A stretch of DNA of 64,000 nucleotides from Amaranthus tricolor (taxonomy: Eukaryota > Streptophyta > Magnoliopsida > Caryophyllales > Amaranthaceae). Below are positions 1 through 10,843 of the stretch, piece after piece. The position numbers and the translations under genes are program-made. The notes under the pieces are model-generated. The model saw only the letters and a list, made by a program, of their open reading frames with translations, did not search any database and was not told where the DNA came from. Position 1 is the first letter of the stretch; the number at the start of each line of letters is the position of its first letter. The stretch is from contig NC_080049.1 in NCBI RefSeq assembly GCF_026212465.1, positions 34,578,885-34,642,884 of the forward strand, given 5' to 3'.

Positions 1-375
1 AGGACCTGATTCTAATAGTTCCATGCTAGTCATGACTTCCCTCGCATTACCCAAATTTGCAACCATTTCGACATAAACCTCCATTGCCGTTCCAGGGGCT
101 TGTGATGTCGTATAAGCAAGAGCACTTATGGTTTCATTATTCTTAAACGGGACTAACATAGTTTTCCCAATCACTGGATATTTCATCTCCATTTTTGATA
201 TAAAAGAGTTGCGATCACAACCAATTACATCATAGACTTTGCTATGAAACACCTCAAAAGTAGTATTTTGACGATAGATAAACATAACTGCATTCAGTCC
301 TCCATTATACACAACATCGGATCCCGTATAACTTACTTCCCCACCCCAATACACTATAACAAGATAATGATCCAT
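1..375 (-). CDS. MULE-like transposase N-terminal region (partial, runs off left edge)
   Basis: An open frame on the minus strand starts at the ATG at 373-375 (MDHYLVIVYWGGEV...) and stays open for 125 codons to the window edge. It reads through motifs such as VYDVIGCDRNSF, MKYPVIGKTM and AMEVYVEMV. By recollection of the family this resembles the N-terminal beta-grasp-like region of plant Mutator-like transposases or their PMD/MAIN relatives, where a short 'IGCD...KMKYP' segment precedes the MULE domain. No catalytic DDE domain is visible because it would lie outside the window. The 5' side (376-1240) is AT-rich and holds an inverted repeat. It could also be a domesticated MULE gene. I infer the family from motif resemblance only. 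Confidence 0.45.
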   Translation of the reverse strand, partial: MDHYLVIVYWGGEVSYTGSDVVYNGGLNAVMFIYRQNTTFEVFHSKVYDVIGCDRNSFISKMEMKYPVIGKTMLVPFKNNETISALAYTTSQAPGTAMEVYVEMVANLGNAREVMTSMELLESGP

Positions 376-984
376 ATTTTGCACACACAAGCATGTTTTT
401 CATGTGATTTCACATACACTTTATTGTTGATTGTGAGTAAGGGAAGTATAAATGTGTATACAAGAATGTGTAATATTAAAGCATTACAACACTTATTAGA
501 AGGGTCAAATCAAATATAAAACTAATAATACCATGAATATATACTAAATCCATTAAACTAACCCTGCAAAGTAGTAAACTTTCATTGTAGCATTTCATCG
601 AACACTTTATATGCATACAAAATAAATCATAAAATTCAACTACAAATGTGTAAAATGTAAGCTTAAATCATGAAATCTAGATAATGTTACAAAGAATCAA
701 TCTACTATAAGTTCAAATGACAACAATTATGAACAAAAAAATCAATTTGCAAATTTCAAAAAATTTAGGGTTATATTCATACCTTAAATGAAGATGATAA
801 TGAACAAGTAATGAAGGAGAAGATGGCAATGTAGTTGATTGATTTAGTTAAATGAGAGGAATTGTGAATATGAAGTAAATGAGAAGTGTAGAAATTTTTT
901 TTTTTTAAGAAAACCGACAGCAGCAGCATACAAATGGGAGAAATTGAAAAATGAAGGCAGCAGGTTTGGTATTGTACACGGACA

Positions 985-1009
985 AAACCGCCAGTTGAGA
1001 TGGCGGTTT
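985..1009. repeat. perfect 9-bp inverted repeat (AAACCGCCA / TGGCGGTTT)
   Basis: AAACCGCCA at 985-993 and TGGCGGTTT at 1001-1009 are separated by 7 bases, a clean stem-loop in AT-rich DNA. A related, imperfect pair (AAACCACTG ... GCAGTTTTA) follows at about 1104-1131. The position upstream of the MULE-like start suggests a TIR or subterminal region of that element. Confidence 0.6.
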
Positions 1010-1884
1010 AGCATAATTTTTTTATTTTTTTTATTTTTATTTTTTAATTTCCATGAACTGCAAAACACTATTTCATCTAACGGTTTTGTTGGAATTTTTA
1101 AGCAAACCACTGTTTGAGGTAGCAGTTTTATAATAAAAAAAAAAAAAATTTCTCCACCTATCCTACAAGGACAGTATTCAGGGAAATATATTTCCCTTTC
1201 ACGCATATTGGAAAATATTTTTAGTTTAGACATTATTTTGGGAAAACTTTCACTTTAACAAACTTAGGAAGATAAAAGGTGTGTCCCCATAAAAAGTGCT
1301 CCACTTGTTTTTTTGATTTGTTCCAATTCAATTTGCACCCATAATTTTTTGGAAATAGTCTTATTTTGCTTGGCTTCTTTTAATCTTAATTACAAACTAA
1401 TTTACTTTTCTATTCCATTTATTTTTGCAATTTCATTATATTTTATCTTATTTTTCAACTATAAGTAGTAATTTTTACACCCTAAATTTTGGTTGCTTTT
1501 ATCATGGAGACAGAGAGGGCGACAACATCAACAATGATGTGACATTGTTTTTTATATTTCATTTTTCAATTGATTTATACGACTAATCTAACAAGAATAA
1601 AATGCTAAATATTATCAACTGGTCAAATGAATTTGTCAACCAATAAGTAATTATTAAAAAACAATATAAAAGGCACATAAAACAAATAATATAAAATAAA
1701 TTTTTTTTATATGAATGAGTAGAGAGACGTATGAAAACAGAAAAAAAAAAAAACAAAGATATATGAAAATAAAAAATGACTAACAAAATAAACAAAAAGA
1801 GCATGAAGTAGCATAAGTGCGTAACTAATTCCTATAATTTAGACACCATAAAAATCCTTTATTTTAAGGAAAAATTGATATTAC

Positions 1885-2168
1885 TAATTTAATTTTTCAC
1901 TCATTCATTGTGAATAATTTTATATTTTGGATTATTTTTTAATAATTTAACCTTTGCCCTTAGTTAGGTATCAATATAGCCCTTTTATTTTATAATAATT
2001 CAATATTTATTCTTAGATTGCATCAGCATACCCTATTAGTAACCTAATAGCAAGTCAAGGGCAAAGGGTGATTTATTAAAAAATAATCCAAAATTGTGAT
2101 CATTCACAATAGAAAAAAATAATTCAAAGTTGAAATTATTCGCAGCGGATGAGTAAAAGATTGAATTA
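1885..2168. mobile_element. foldback MITE, about 280 bp
   Basis: The left half (TTTTTCACTCATTCATTGTG ... GGATTATTTTTTAATAATTTAACC ... CTTTGCCCTTAG) is mirrored by the right half read in reverse (CTTTTACTCATCCGCTGCG ... GGATTATTTTTTAATAAATC ... CTTTGCCCTTGACTT). The whole unit is therefore one long imperfect palindrome. Related palindromes lie at about 35950-36210 and 60120-60345. No coding capacity. Termini are approximate. Confidence 0.6.
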
Positions 2169-2590
2169 TAAATATAAAGAGTGCCGTAAACAAGTCGTAC
2201 AAAATATCAGACGGTTTTATAAAAATCGCAAGAATTATTTTGTAAATTTTATAAAATTAAAATATCTGACTATGAATACTTACTCCAACTAAGATAAAAT
2301 TAAGTTCTCATACAATAACTTTTAAATAGAGTGCTATGTGCACAAATTCGGGTGAGGGAGTATAACAACGTCGTACATGTAAGGGTGAAGATAAAAATAC
2401 ACGATAATGTAAAATCCTATTTATTTTTCCTTTTTTTTGGCAATTGATGGGACTGAAAATAAATAACTTAAATAAAACAAGTAATAAAAACTAATTTTTG
2501 AGACCATTTGTTCAATTTTGAAAGGACGTGTTGCACATATTCAAAATCATGGGTATACAAGAAATATGTAACTGACATTTTATCTGGCAG

Positions 2591-3904
2591 GGGGTGTTGA
2601 AAGTTGCAATGAACAGGGAAATAAAGGTACTGACTGATGAAGCCGAAGGAAAGAAATTCAAGCTAACAGATGGTGTTGATATTGCTAAAGATGGGACAAT
2701 TTATTTTACTGATGCTTCTTACAAATATGACTTACAAAATTACGTACACGACCATTTGGAATGCAAACCCCATGGCAGACTCTTGAGCTTTAATCCTGAT
2801 TCTGGAATTACCAAAGTTCTTCTTAAAGACCTCTACTTCCCCAATGGAGTTGTTGTCTCTCCTGATCAAAACTCACTCATTTTTTGTGGAACTCGCATGT
2901 AAGTCCAAAATTGATTATGCAATTATAAGTAAGATGAATTATGCTTCTTTAAATTTGCTACATTAGACAAATCAAAGTAGCAAATTTGAAAAAAATAATG
3001 TAGCAAATTCTAAAAAAATAAGTATAATATATATTATCGATATATTGTTGGAAACTATAACTGTAACCGTAAGTCTGATTAGTAATATTCTGTAATTGTA
3101 AGCTATTTTTTATGATGGAGTGTATGATATATACAGGATTTCAACCATTAAATTAGACTTTAGTTGAGTTAGTTTCGTATCAAAGCAATGTGACAAATGT
3201 CACGTGGAATTTTTAGTATCAAGCAAAGCATGTTATGATGATGAGGAGAGCATGAGATGCATCCACAATTTTAATCTAAATAGCTCTCATATGAAAGAGC
3301 GTTACTTTAACCATCAGCTTAAGGTCCTTAAATTTGTCGTTGAATTGATTTCTTAATATTTTTTTCTCAAATATGCAGGAAAAGGTGCAGAAAATATTGG
3401 ATACAGGGTAGCAAAAAGGGTTTATTGATAATCTACCTGGTTTATTGATAATCTACCTGGTTCAGATGATGGGTTTATTGATAATCTACCTGGTTTTCCT
3501 GACAATATCCCCTCCGATGGACAAAACATGTATTGGATCGGGATACCCTCTGTAAGATTTTCATACTTTCTTACACTCATTTCCCTGTATAGAAGTATAT
3601 ATGTATATGTAATGAGCAGCTACTTCAACGTTTGATATGATTGAATACTGGTCTGGTTTGTTGAATCAGATGCTTAAATACATTAGCCTTGTCAATGATG
3701 GATAAATACATTAGCCTACACCATATACAGAGGAATGGAGGTATACTGGGCGTAGATTTACAAGGAAACCCAACAGTGCATCTCTATGATCCAGCATTGT
3801 CCCTCATCACAAGCGCGATACAGGTTGTAGACCATCTATACATAGGCTCTCTACACGATTCTCGTATTTCATCTACACTTCTAGTCCAAAGGGTTCTCAG
3901 ATGA
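2591..3904 (+). pseudogene. strictosidine-synthase-like (APMAP-type six-bladed propeller) gene remnant
   Basis: Three exon-like blocks are recognisable. The first, 2591-2898 (acceptor CAG, donor GTAAGT), carries the family motifs KLTDGVDIAKDGTIYFTDAS, KPHGRLLSF and FPNGVVVSPDQ. The second, 3379-3551, has KRCRKYWIQGSKKG then FIDNLPGFPDNI. The third starts near 3730 and carries GGILGVDLQGNP and VDHLYIGSLHDSRIS. Damage is clear. The 20-bp unit at 3421-3440 is repeated at 3441-3460 and again at 3474-3493, which shifts the frame and brings TGA in frame at 3446-3448. A 14-bp direct repeat (AAATACATTAGCCT) breaks the start of the third block. No first exon or signal peptide was found upstream. The last about ten residues before the stop at 3904 come from an inserted TRIM fragment. 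An assembly error could fake one lesion but not all of them. Confidence 0.8.
3116..3365 (+). mobile_element. degenerate miniature LTR element (72-bp-LTR TRIM family)
   Basis: The arrangement TTTCAACCATTAAATTAGAC-like LTR, TAGTTGAGTTAG, internal part ending in a CTCTCATATGAAAGAGCG-type polypurine end, and a second AACCATCAGCTTAAGG LTR piece follows the order of the intact copy at 60715-60983. Many substitutions. It sits in the intron of the broken strictosidine-synthase-like gene. Confidence 0.45.
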
Positions 3905-3974
3905 GGGGCATGTAAGAATATATAATATATCATGCGGCCTAGCTTAAGCTTTTGGTCGAGTAGGTTTTTTGACA
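3868..3974 (+). mobile_element. 5'-truncated TRIM with one LTR
   Basis: From about 3868 the sequence matches the 3' part of the TRIM internal region (ACACTTCTAGTCCAAAGGG ... GATGAGGGGCA). It is followed by an LTR starting TGTAAGAATATATAA at 3911 and ending TTTTTTGACA at 3974. The 5' half is missing. It overlaps the end of the strictosidine-synthase-like frame and supplies its final codons and stop. Confidence 0.55.
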
Positions 3975-4503
3975 CTGACGACTGGGTCGGGTTATAGTTG
4001 GCTTAATGCTGAGCTTAGCCATGTGGCTTAGGCGACGGCCTGGGCTTCGTGGGCGTGAAAGTGGAGGGAACCACATGAGGCTGGTCTCAAACCTCCTGCT
4101 CCTCGTTGGTGGAAGGATTATTAGCTTGCGCTTTCTAGGTCCAACAATACTCAGCTTTTTGTGATCCTACTTGAACCATCACCTTTTTAGACAAAACCAT
4201 GTTCAATATATATATTGATTAGAATTCGACACAAAATAAATTTATTTTGAAGCAAACACCAATAATCTCATATTTAATATAAAAGTTTGTTAAATTCATA
4301 TTCATAGAATTTGTTCTTATGATTGACTTTGAAAGCCAACTACTGAAGTATTTTCTCTCCAGTATGCCGATCAAAAGTAAAATAACAATATCTTATGCCA
4401 CGACAACAATAATGTCAAAACCTTAATCACAAATTCACAGTAAGAAATTATACAGAGATTAACGAATGGCGTATTAAACTTAGCATTTTAGTTTGTTCTT
4501 TGC
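3975..4503. other. intergenic, nothing recognised
   Basis: Between the broken strictosidine-synthase-like gene and the stop codon of the acyl-CoA ligase. Contains the probable 3' UTR of the ligase (its right part) and no other recognisable feature. Confidence 0.5.
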
Positions 4504-7500
4504 CTAGGACAGGCTTCCCATATTCATCGCCTTTTCTCGAAGAACAAACTTCTGAATCTTTCCTGTTGCTGTCTTAGGGAGCTCCTCGAAAACGACACTC
4601 TTAGGAGTCATGTAATGAGGCAATTGATCACGGCAGAACTTTATTATTTCTTGCTCGTCTGCCTCGTGTCCTTCCTTCATCGTGACAAATGCACATGGTG
4701 TCTCACCCCAATGCTTATCGGGCCTTGCCACAACAGCAGCCTCAAGGATACCCGGGTGACTGTAAAGCACTGTCTCAACCTCAACTGTACTTATATTCTC
4801 TCCACCAGATATTATAACATCCTTTAATCTGTCCTTGACTTCTATGTAATTGTCTGGGTGTTTTATTGCAATATCACCTGAATGAAACCAGCCTCCTTTA
4901 AATGCTGCTTCTGTTGCCTTCAAATCATTCAAGTATCCACTCATTACTGTGTTTCCTTTGAACATTACTTCTCCCATTGTTTTACCTGTTCAAACCCGCA
5001 TTAGAATCAGTTTTCTACACGCATTTTCGTTCAAAGTAAGAACTGCTAATAACGTCTACGGTTCTATTTCAGATTTTGGTATAAAAGAGGTAAAACAGTT
5101 TACATTGCTAGCGGGTTCAGCAATTTTAGATGTTCTATACAAAAATTCGGGAGCCTCAACCATCAGCTTAAGCTTTTAGTTGAGTTGGTTCCTTGACATG
5201 GTATTAGAAGTCGACACAACATTAGGTCACAAGTTCGAATTTCAACCATCCCATCAAATAAAGTGAACATTTCGCGCTAGGTATGAGGAGAGTCTGCCCT
5301 GCATCCACAATTCTAGCCCAAAAGGCTTTCGTATGAGGGAGCGTGTTAGAGTATATGAGCAGGATAGGATGAAATATAAAAAGGACCCATATGCTGATCC
5401 TACATGAGCATTATTTAAGAAAATATTGTATAACATTACCATCAGCGGGAACACTTTCCATAGTGACAGGATCTCTAACATCAACATCCTGTAACCCAAG
5501 ATGTTGCACACCTTGTCTCGCTTTCATTCTCGATTTTTCATCAGGAGCTAAACAATCCCACTCGGGCTTCCAAACACAGTAAGTCCCTGGACCATAAGTC
5601 TCAGTAAGTCCATACAAATGAGATACTTCAAACCCCAATTGTTCCATCTTCGACAATATTTGAGGCGGAGGAGGCGATCCACCAGTAAGCACTCTCACCT
5701 TGTTAGTAAGCGTCCTCCGATCAGCAACAGGACAGTTCACAATCATGTTCAAAACAGTAGGAGCTGCACTCATGTGAGTCACATTGTGTTGGACAATGTT
5801 ATCGAAAATAGCCTTTGGGGTGACCTTACGAATACAAATGTTTGTACCCCCTTGGGCCGCTACACCCCAAGGAAGGCACCATCCATTGCAATGGAACATG
5901 GGGACTGTCCATAGATAAGTCGGAAAAGTACTCATTTCATGTAGCAAAAAGGTAGAAATCGCGTTAAGGTAAGAACCTCGGTGACTATAAACAACACCTT
6001 TAGGCCTAGATGTGGTGCCAGAAGTATAATTAACACTAATTGGATCCCACTCATTTTTGGGTAATTGGGGCTGAAAATGTGCATCTCCATTGCTTAGAAG
6101 GTCCTCATATTCATAATCATAATGAAAGTTTTTATGCTCCTTCGAGTTGGAATCTGTGATAAGCACGATTAATGGTGGTTTTGCACCCGATTTAGACAAC
6201 AGATGGATGGCTTCTGAAGCAATGCTGAGTAATTGATAGTCCACAAATAAGACCTTAGCTTGGCAATGAGCAAGGAGTGTGGAAATGGTGGATGAATTAA
6301 GACGTGTGTTAAGAGCACAAAGAATGGCTCCAGCCATTGGAGATGCAAAATGTAGCTCGTACATTGCAGGCACATTTGGAGCTAGTATTGCAACCTGCCA
6401 TGGAACAAAGATGGAAAAAGGTATCAAAATATTTGTGACTTGTAATTGAATAATGATTCCATTAAATTTTCTCCGATTCCACCAAATTTATCTCATTTTT
6501 ATTTTTATCATAATTCACACCTTATTTATAATTGTTATTCACATTTAATCTACGTTTTCATCTAATCATTTAACATTTTGGTCTAATAATATTTCTTCTA
6601 TATTATATTCTAATATCTCTTCATCTGATTATCAACATTGATCATTCAATTGCAGATGTAAATTAAAACTAAAATGTAATTTTGACTTGGTAAAAGGTCT
6701 AACATAACGGCCTCTTAGCCGATCCAATCGACTTGTCTTTTTTTTTTTTTTAATAATATTTATTCTATATTCTAATATTTCTTCTATATACAATCTAAGG
6801 GAAGAGGAGCAAAAGGAAATATATATGACATCAAGAATTATACTAAAATTTTAAAAATGATTTTTTGTAATTAATATTTTACAGAATTTTGATTGGTTTA
6901 TGCTTGACTCTTTCCTTCCCAAGGATTTTACAATTTTTTTAAAATTTTAATTATACTTTTTTAACTCTTTTTTTATGTGGTGTTGATCTCCATTCTTCAC
7001 AACTTTTTAAATTTTATTTACAAATTCATTATATTCTAATTCTAATTTCTTCATATACAACCAACAATAAGTACTTTCTTTTATTTCTTTAAATTTTCTA
7101 CCAACATTTGAAAAGATTCTTAGTTGAAAGTTACTTCTTCGTTTTATATTAATATTACTAATTACATTACAAAATAATGACTATTTATTCATCACTTTTA
7201 ATTTGTAATTAATTTATAATTTATAAATTAAAATTAGTCAAATGAAATCTTATTTGAATTATCTCAATATAAAAATTATTAATATTAAATTTCTATAATA
7301 TTTTATTATTTATAATTAAAAATATTAAAAATTAAATTAATATATTAAAGTGCATACACACTTAGCACTTTTAATTATGAGTTATGACGAAGTATATTGG
7401 AAAATATTGGGGAAAAGTAGTTATTGAAAAATGAGAAACGCAAGGTCACGTGTCATATATCTTACCATTATTCCGGGCACCATTAACGAAATAATCATCA

Positions 7501-8279
7501 ATCAAAGCATGTAAGTTAAGTCTACCACGGTGACTTGTCATTCCTACCAAATTCCAGCTGTTCAAGTATACGTGCAAGTATTTCTTATTTCTTATTATGT
7601 AATACAGAAATTGGTACCCAATTATAGATGAGAGTTTATTATTAAAACACTACAACTGTAAATATTTATTATATTACCAATTTAATAATTAAATATACAA
7701 TATCCGTTACCTAATTAATTACGACATTTTTAAGTTCCATGTTATTGGACCTTTTGTTCTTTTAATTACTATTCTAGACGTTTGTTGCTTATATTTCAAA
7801 TTTTACATAAACTCTAAAAAATATTAATTTTACATTATAATAATTAAACTCTAAATTATTATAAGACGTTTAAAAATAATAATGTAGATTATTTATGACT
7901 AGTGATCTGAGCGCAACAATATTGCTCATGCTAGACCTTACCTAGCTCGTTTGGTTACGATACTAATGGATGATAATGAGAATAATTTGCAATGTAAATT
8001 ATTATGATATGTATCATGTCATTTTCATAGTAATGAATATTTAATCATGAAAAAGTTTTTTTTCTCACAATTTTTCATTACAACTTAATACCACATGTTT
8101 AAATATTTGGAATGAATGTTGTGAAGAAAATAAGGTTATTAAGGAAAAATAAACATAACCATTAAATTTGTTAAAACATATATTCCTATTAAAATTACAC
8201 TAACTTTTCATTATCATTTCTATCATTTAGTTGGTACCGACTACCAAACGAGATGGCAAGGAGATAAAAAAAATACGTG

Positions 8280-8371
<92 letters not shown>

Positions 8372-9364
8372 ATTTGAGGAGGAGATAAAAAAGAAAACGT
8401 ACGAGATGGCCAGGAGAAATGGCAAGAGTAGAGGAAAGAGCAGAAGCGAGTTTGAGGCAGCGTTGACGAGTTTCAGACCAAGTAAAGGTGGTGTCATCGT
8501 ACACCACGGATGTTCGATCAGGAGATACCTTGGCTGACCTATCAATAAATGTGATCGGCGACAAAGGGGCATAGTTGGCCGGACATCTTATTAGCCCATC
8601 TATACTCTTCCAATATGATTCTTGCTCTTCTGCTCCGCTACTTGATAATGCTACTATCTTATTAACTGAACGAACACCTAATAAATTATTTGATCGCCTG
8701 CATTCAGGTGCGATGCCAGGATTTTGAGTTAGTGGGGTTAAATTTTCGATATACTAGCAAATTATTTATTATATAAAAATTAGTTAAACTATGAAAATTT
8801 TAAAATCATATAGACTGTAATGAACTTGAATTATAGCAAATATTGAATTTAATAAATAGAGTTAAAGCTTCCCTATGATAACCCCTTGTGAAAAAAACCT
8901 AAGTGTTTTTTGACTATTAACCTTAAATTACAAATATGTTATCTCTATCATTAATCTATAATAATTTTTGTTACAATTATACACTCTTTAAATTATATAA
9001 TATATTAATAAGAGCGTCAAAGACAAAATTACAAATAATCACATTTTTGGCATGGGGGTCAGGCATCCGCCAGCCCCCGGTGCGGCTTCGCCTATGCCTG
9101 CATTAACAAATTAAGATTGCAATGAACAACAAATTATGTCAAAAAAGATTGAGCCATGGCAGCTCCTCATATAATAGCTGTATGCGCTAGTTAGAAATAC
9201 GGATACAACACAAAACTAAATGAATTAGCATGAGTATTGAAATATGTGTACCTTTGTAGAGTTGCAAAAGCATCAAATCTTAGAGTGGGTGAGCGAGTTA
9301 TGTTGAGAGTTGAAAAGCTATGAGATTGGAGGTGAAGAGACATGTCAACTTTAGTTATTAACAT
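4504..9364 (-). CDS. acyl-activating enzyme (AAE1-like acyl-CoA ligase), predicted organelle-targeted form
   Basis: ATP-dependent acyl-CoA ligase of the ANL superfamily, close to the plant AAE1/benzoate-CoA ligase-like clade. Four exons join in frame: 9364-9252, 8697-8403, 6394-5440 and 4985-4504, all GT-AG, giving 614 codons. Exon 2 begins the conserved region ([20 protein letters not shown]). Exon 3 carries [12 protein letters not shown], the AMP-binding P-loop [29 protein letters not shown] and [10 protein letters not shown]. Exon 4 carries [24 protein letters not shown] and the C-terminal catalytic lysine region [14 protein letters not shown]. Exon 1 plus the start of exon 2 add about 58 residues beyond the usual AAE start. 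They are rich in Ser, Arg and Leu ([20 protein letters not shown]), which looks like a mitochondrial or plastid transit peptide. The protein ends MGSLS, so the peroxisomal SKL/SRM signal common in this clade is absent. First ATG at 9364 chosen; 9343 is the alternative. Introns carry a 391-bp transposon, a MITE, a TA microsatellite and a TRIM. Acyl substrate cannot be told. Confidence 0.93.
5131..5410 (+). mobile_element. TRIM (72-bp-LTR family) inside acyl-CoA ligase intron 3
   Basis: 5' LTR 5131-5198 (TGTTCTATAC ... CAGCTTAAGCTTTTAGTTG ... CCTTGACA). It is followed directly by a primer-binding site TGGTATTAGAAGTC, an internal part with AAGTTCGAATTTCAACC, the polypurine end GTATGAGGGAGCG and a 3' LTR starting TGTTAGAGTATATGAG at 5344. 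The 3' LTR then diverges, so its right end is approximate. It lies wholly between exon 3 and exon 4 of the ligase and is on the opposite strand to it. Confidence 0.65.
7125..7345. repeat. Stowaway-like MITE remnant
   Basis: Contains the same AT-rich core seen in the MITEs at 58191-58446 and 59294-59517 (CACTTTTAATTTGTAATT, AGTCAAATGAAATCTTATTTG, AAAAATATTAAAAATTAAAT). Termini are not clear. Lies in intron 2 of the acyl-CoA ligase. Confidence 0.35.
7945..8251. mobile_element. MITE with CTCGTTTGGT termini
   Basis: Left end CTCGTTTGGTTACGATACTA; right end, read in reverse, CTCGTTTGGTAGTCGGTACC. The interior is AT-rich without coding frames (AATGATAATGAAAAG motifs). The same kind of terminus is found at 39322. 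Target duplication not resolved. Lies in intron 2 of the acyl-CoA ligase next to the TA microsatellite. Confidence 0.5.
8282..8366. repeat. (TA)n microsatellite, about 85 bp
   Basis: Uninterrupted TA dinucleotides in intron 2 of the acyl-CoA ligase, about 35 bp from the exon 2 donor. Translated it gives the repetitive YIYI frames, which are not real proteins. Confidence 0.95.
8705..9095. mobile_element. 391-bp non-autonomous DNA transposon (MULE-like) at a splice acceptor
   Basis: The 9-bp direct repeat GCCTGCATT occurs at 8696-8704 and 9096-9104 and flanks an AT-rich insert. The ends are GC-rich and loosely inverted (CAGGTGCGATGCCAGG on the left; ATAGGCGAAGCCGCACC on the reversed right). 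A 9-bp duplication is typical of Mutator-like elements. Without the insert the minus strand reads TTTGTTAATGCAG then GCGATCAAAT, which is the natural acceptor and start of exon 2. The target duplication therefore contains the acceptor itself. See findings. Confidence 0.72.
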
Positions 9365-9415
9365 GTCTTGGTGTTTAGAGAAGGATCCTTTTATATGAAG
9401 AAGATTATAATACAA

Positions 9416-10843
9416 GAAATGGTTTCTTGGATGATCATTGTATTACTCTTTCTTGGAAGCTATGATTTATATACAAGTTTAAGGGTTTGGTCCACCCTAT
9501 GATCAAGTTGTTTTGAACGTGGCTAATGAACATGGAAGATCATACTCAATCTCTTATATGGTTTATAAATTAATACTCCTATAATATGACTTAAATATAA
9601 ATATAATTATACTTTATACAAACTTCTAACTACAATTAATACATGAGGTATTTAGTAGTACATGTGAAGGTTGCCTTCAAATAAAGAAAAAATAAATCAA
9701 TTTGTTTGACTATTGGTATTAAAAGAATTTATCAAATATTTTATAAGGTGCGTGAGTTCAGTGTAAGATGTGCTCTATATATACGTTAAATAACCTAACT
9801 AATACAAATACTCGAATATAACTTTCATGTTTTAAGATGATTTTATTGAGAGATATACTCTCACAAGCATTAATGTAAATGATTAAAAAGATAAAAATTT
9901 AAATTAATTTGACTAATAGAAAATATATAAGGTAATTAATGGTAAAGTTTCAAGTGTTTAAAAGATAAAGAGAATCTCACCCTTTTAATTACACATGGGA
10001 AAAATATATACAAATCACATACATAGCTAGCTTAAATTGGATAAATATATTTAAGGGGTAAAATGAGAAAGAGGGAAAAATATATACAAGTCAAACTAAT
10101 TAAATAAAAAAGTAAATAGAGGTGCAAATGAAGTAATTAAAATAGTTGAGAAAGAGGTAAAATGAAAATAAAATAAAAAAGATGAATAAAAATAATATGG
10201 TTTCCTTCATTTGGATGAAAGTATTCTTCCACTCTTCCCTAGGGCAAATTTATACCCCAATCTCACTAGATGAGGGAACTAATTTTTTTTGTCCGTTTTT
10301 AATTGCTTTTGAACTGTTCTTCTACCTCTCTAACAATCAAATTTTTTTAATCTTCAATCTAACTAATTTTCTTTTTCTACTTTGACAACTTAAATATTTA
10401 CACTTAATCTAAAAAAATTCATAGACATAATTTTAATCATAATCCAAACCAATTGAAGCATCAGTTAACTAAAGGATCCGAACCAAACATAACTCATTGG
10501 TGATATTGTGAAGTAGTCCCTTTGTCTCTTTTAATTTGCACATCTTTTCATTTTAATTCGTCTCATTTATTGTGCACCCATTTTTTTAGCAACGATTCAA
10601 CTTTTTTAAAAAAAATTCATACATAAACTTATTTTCATTCCACAATCTTATTCACCAAGTCAATTTCATCCAAAATAATTTACGTGCATTCTCGCAGTTA
10701 TGGAGAGAATATATATCTGAGGGCCGAGGCAGTCACGGAACGAATAGCAGTATAATTTTATAAATTATTTCCGTTATTCGGTTGGGAAAGTGGTCGAAAC
10801 TCTTGAAGCTACCATTTGATTATCCTAACGTGAACAGAAAAAA
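9416..10843. other. upstream regions of two divergent genes
   Basis: About 1.4 kb between the acyl-CoA ligase (left, minus) and the WBP2-like gene (right, plus), presumably holding both promoters. AT-rich; no gene, RNA or clear core promoter element that I would commit to. Confidence 0.4.

Larger units (their letters stand above)
376..2590. other. AT-rich intergenic DNA
   Basis: No convincing gene. It contains poly-A/T runs, a short perfect hairpin at 985-1009 and a foldback element at 1885-2168. No first exon for the strictosidine-synthase-like gene was found here. Confidence 0.6.

Noticed and set aside
844..1233. 129-codon frame on the minus strand
   Set aside because: Low-complexity (poly-F, poly-K) from A/T runs; no recognisable protein content.
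5254..6375. Several further open frames overlapping the acyl-CoA ligase exons
   Set aside because: Other-frame shadows or intron/TRIM readthrough; only the frame with [12 protein letters not shown] and YTSGTT motifs has family content.
8195..8572. Open frames with long YIYIYI repeats on both strands
   Set aside because: They are translations of the TA microsatellite read through from exon 2 of the acyl-CoA ligase; the donor at 8403 ends the exon before it.
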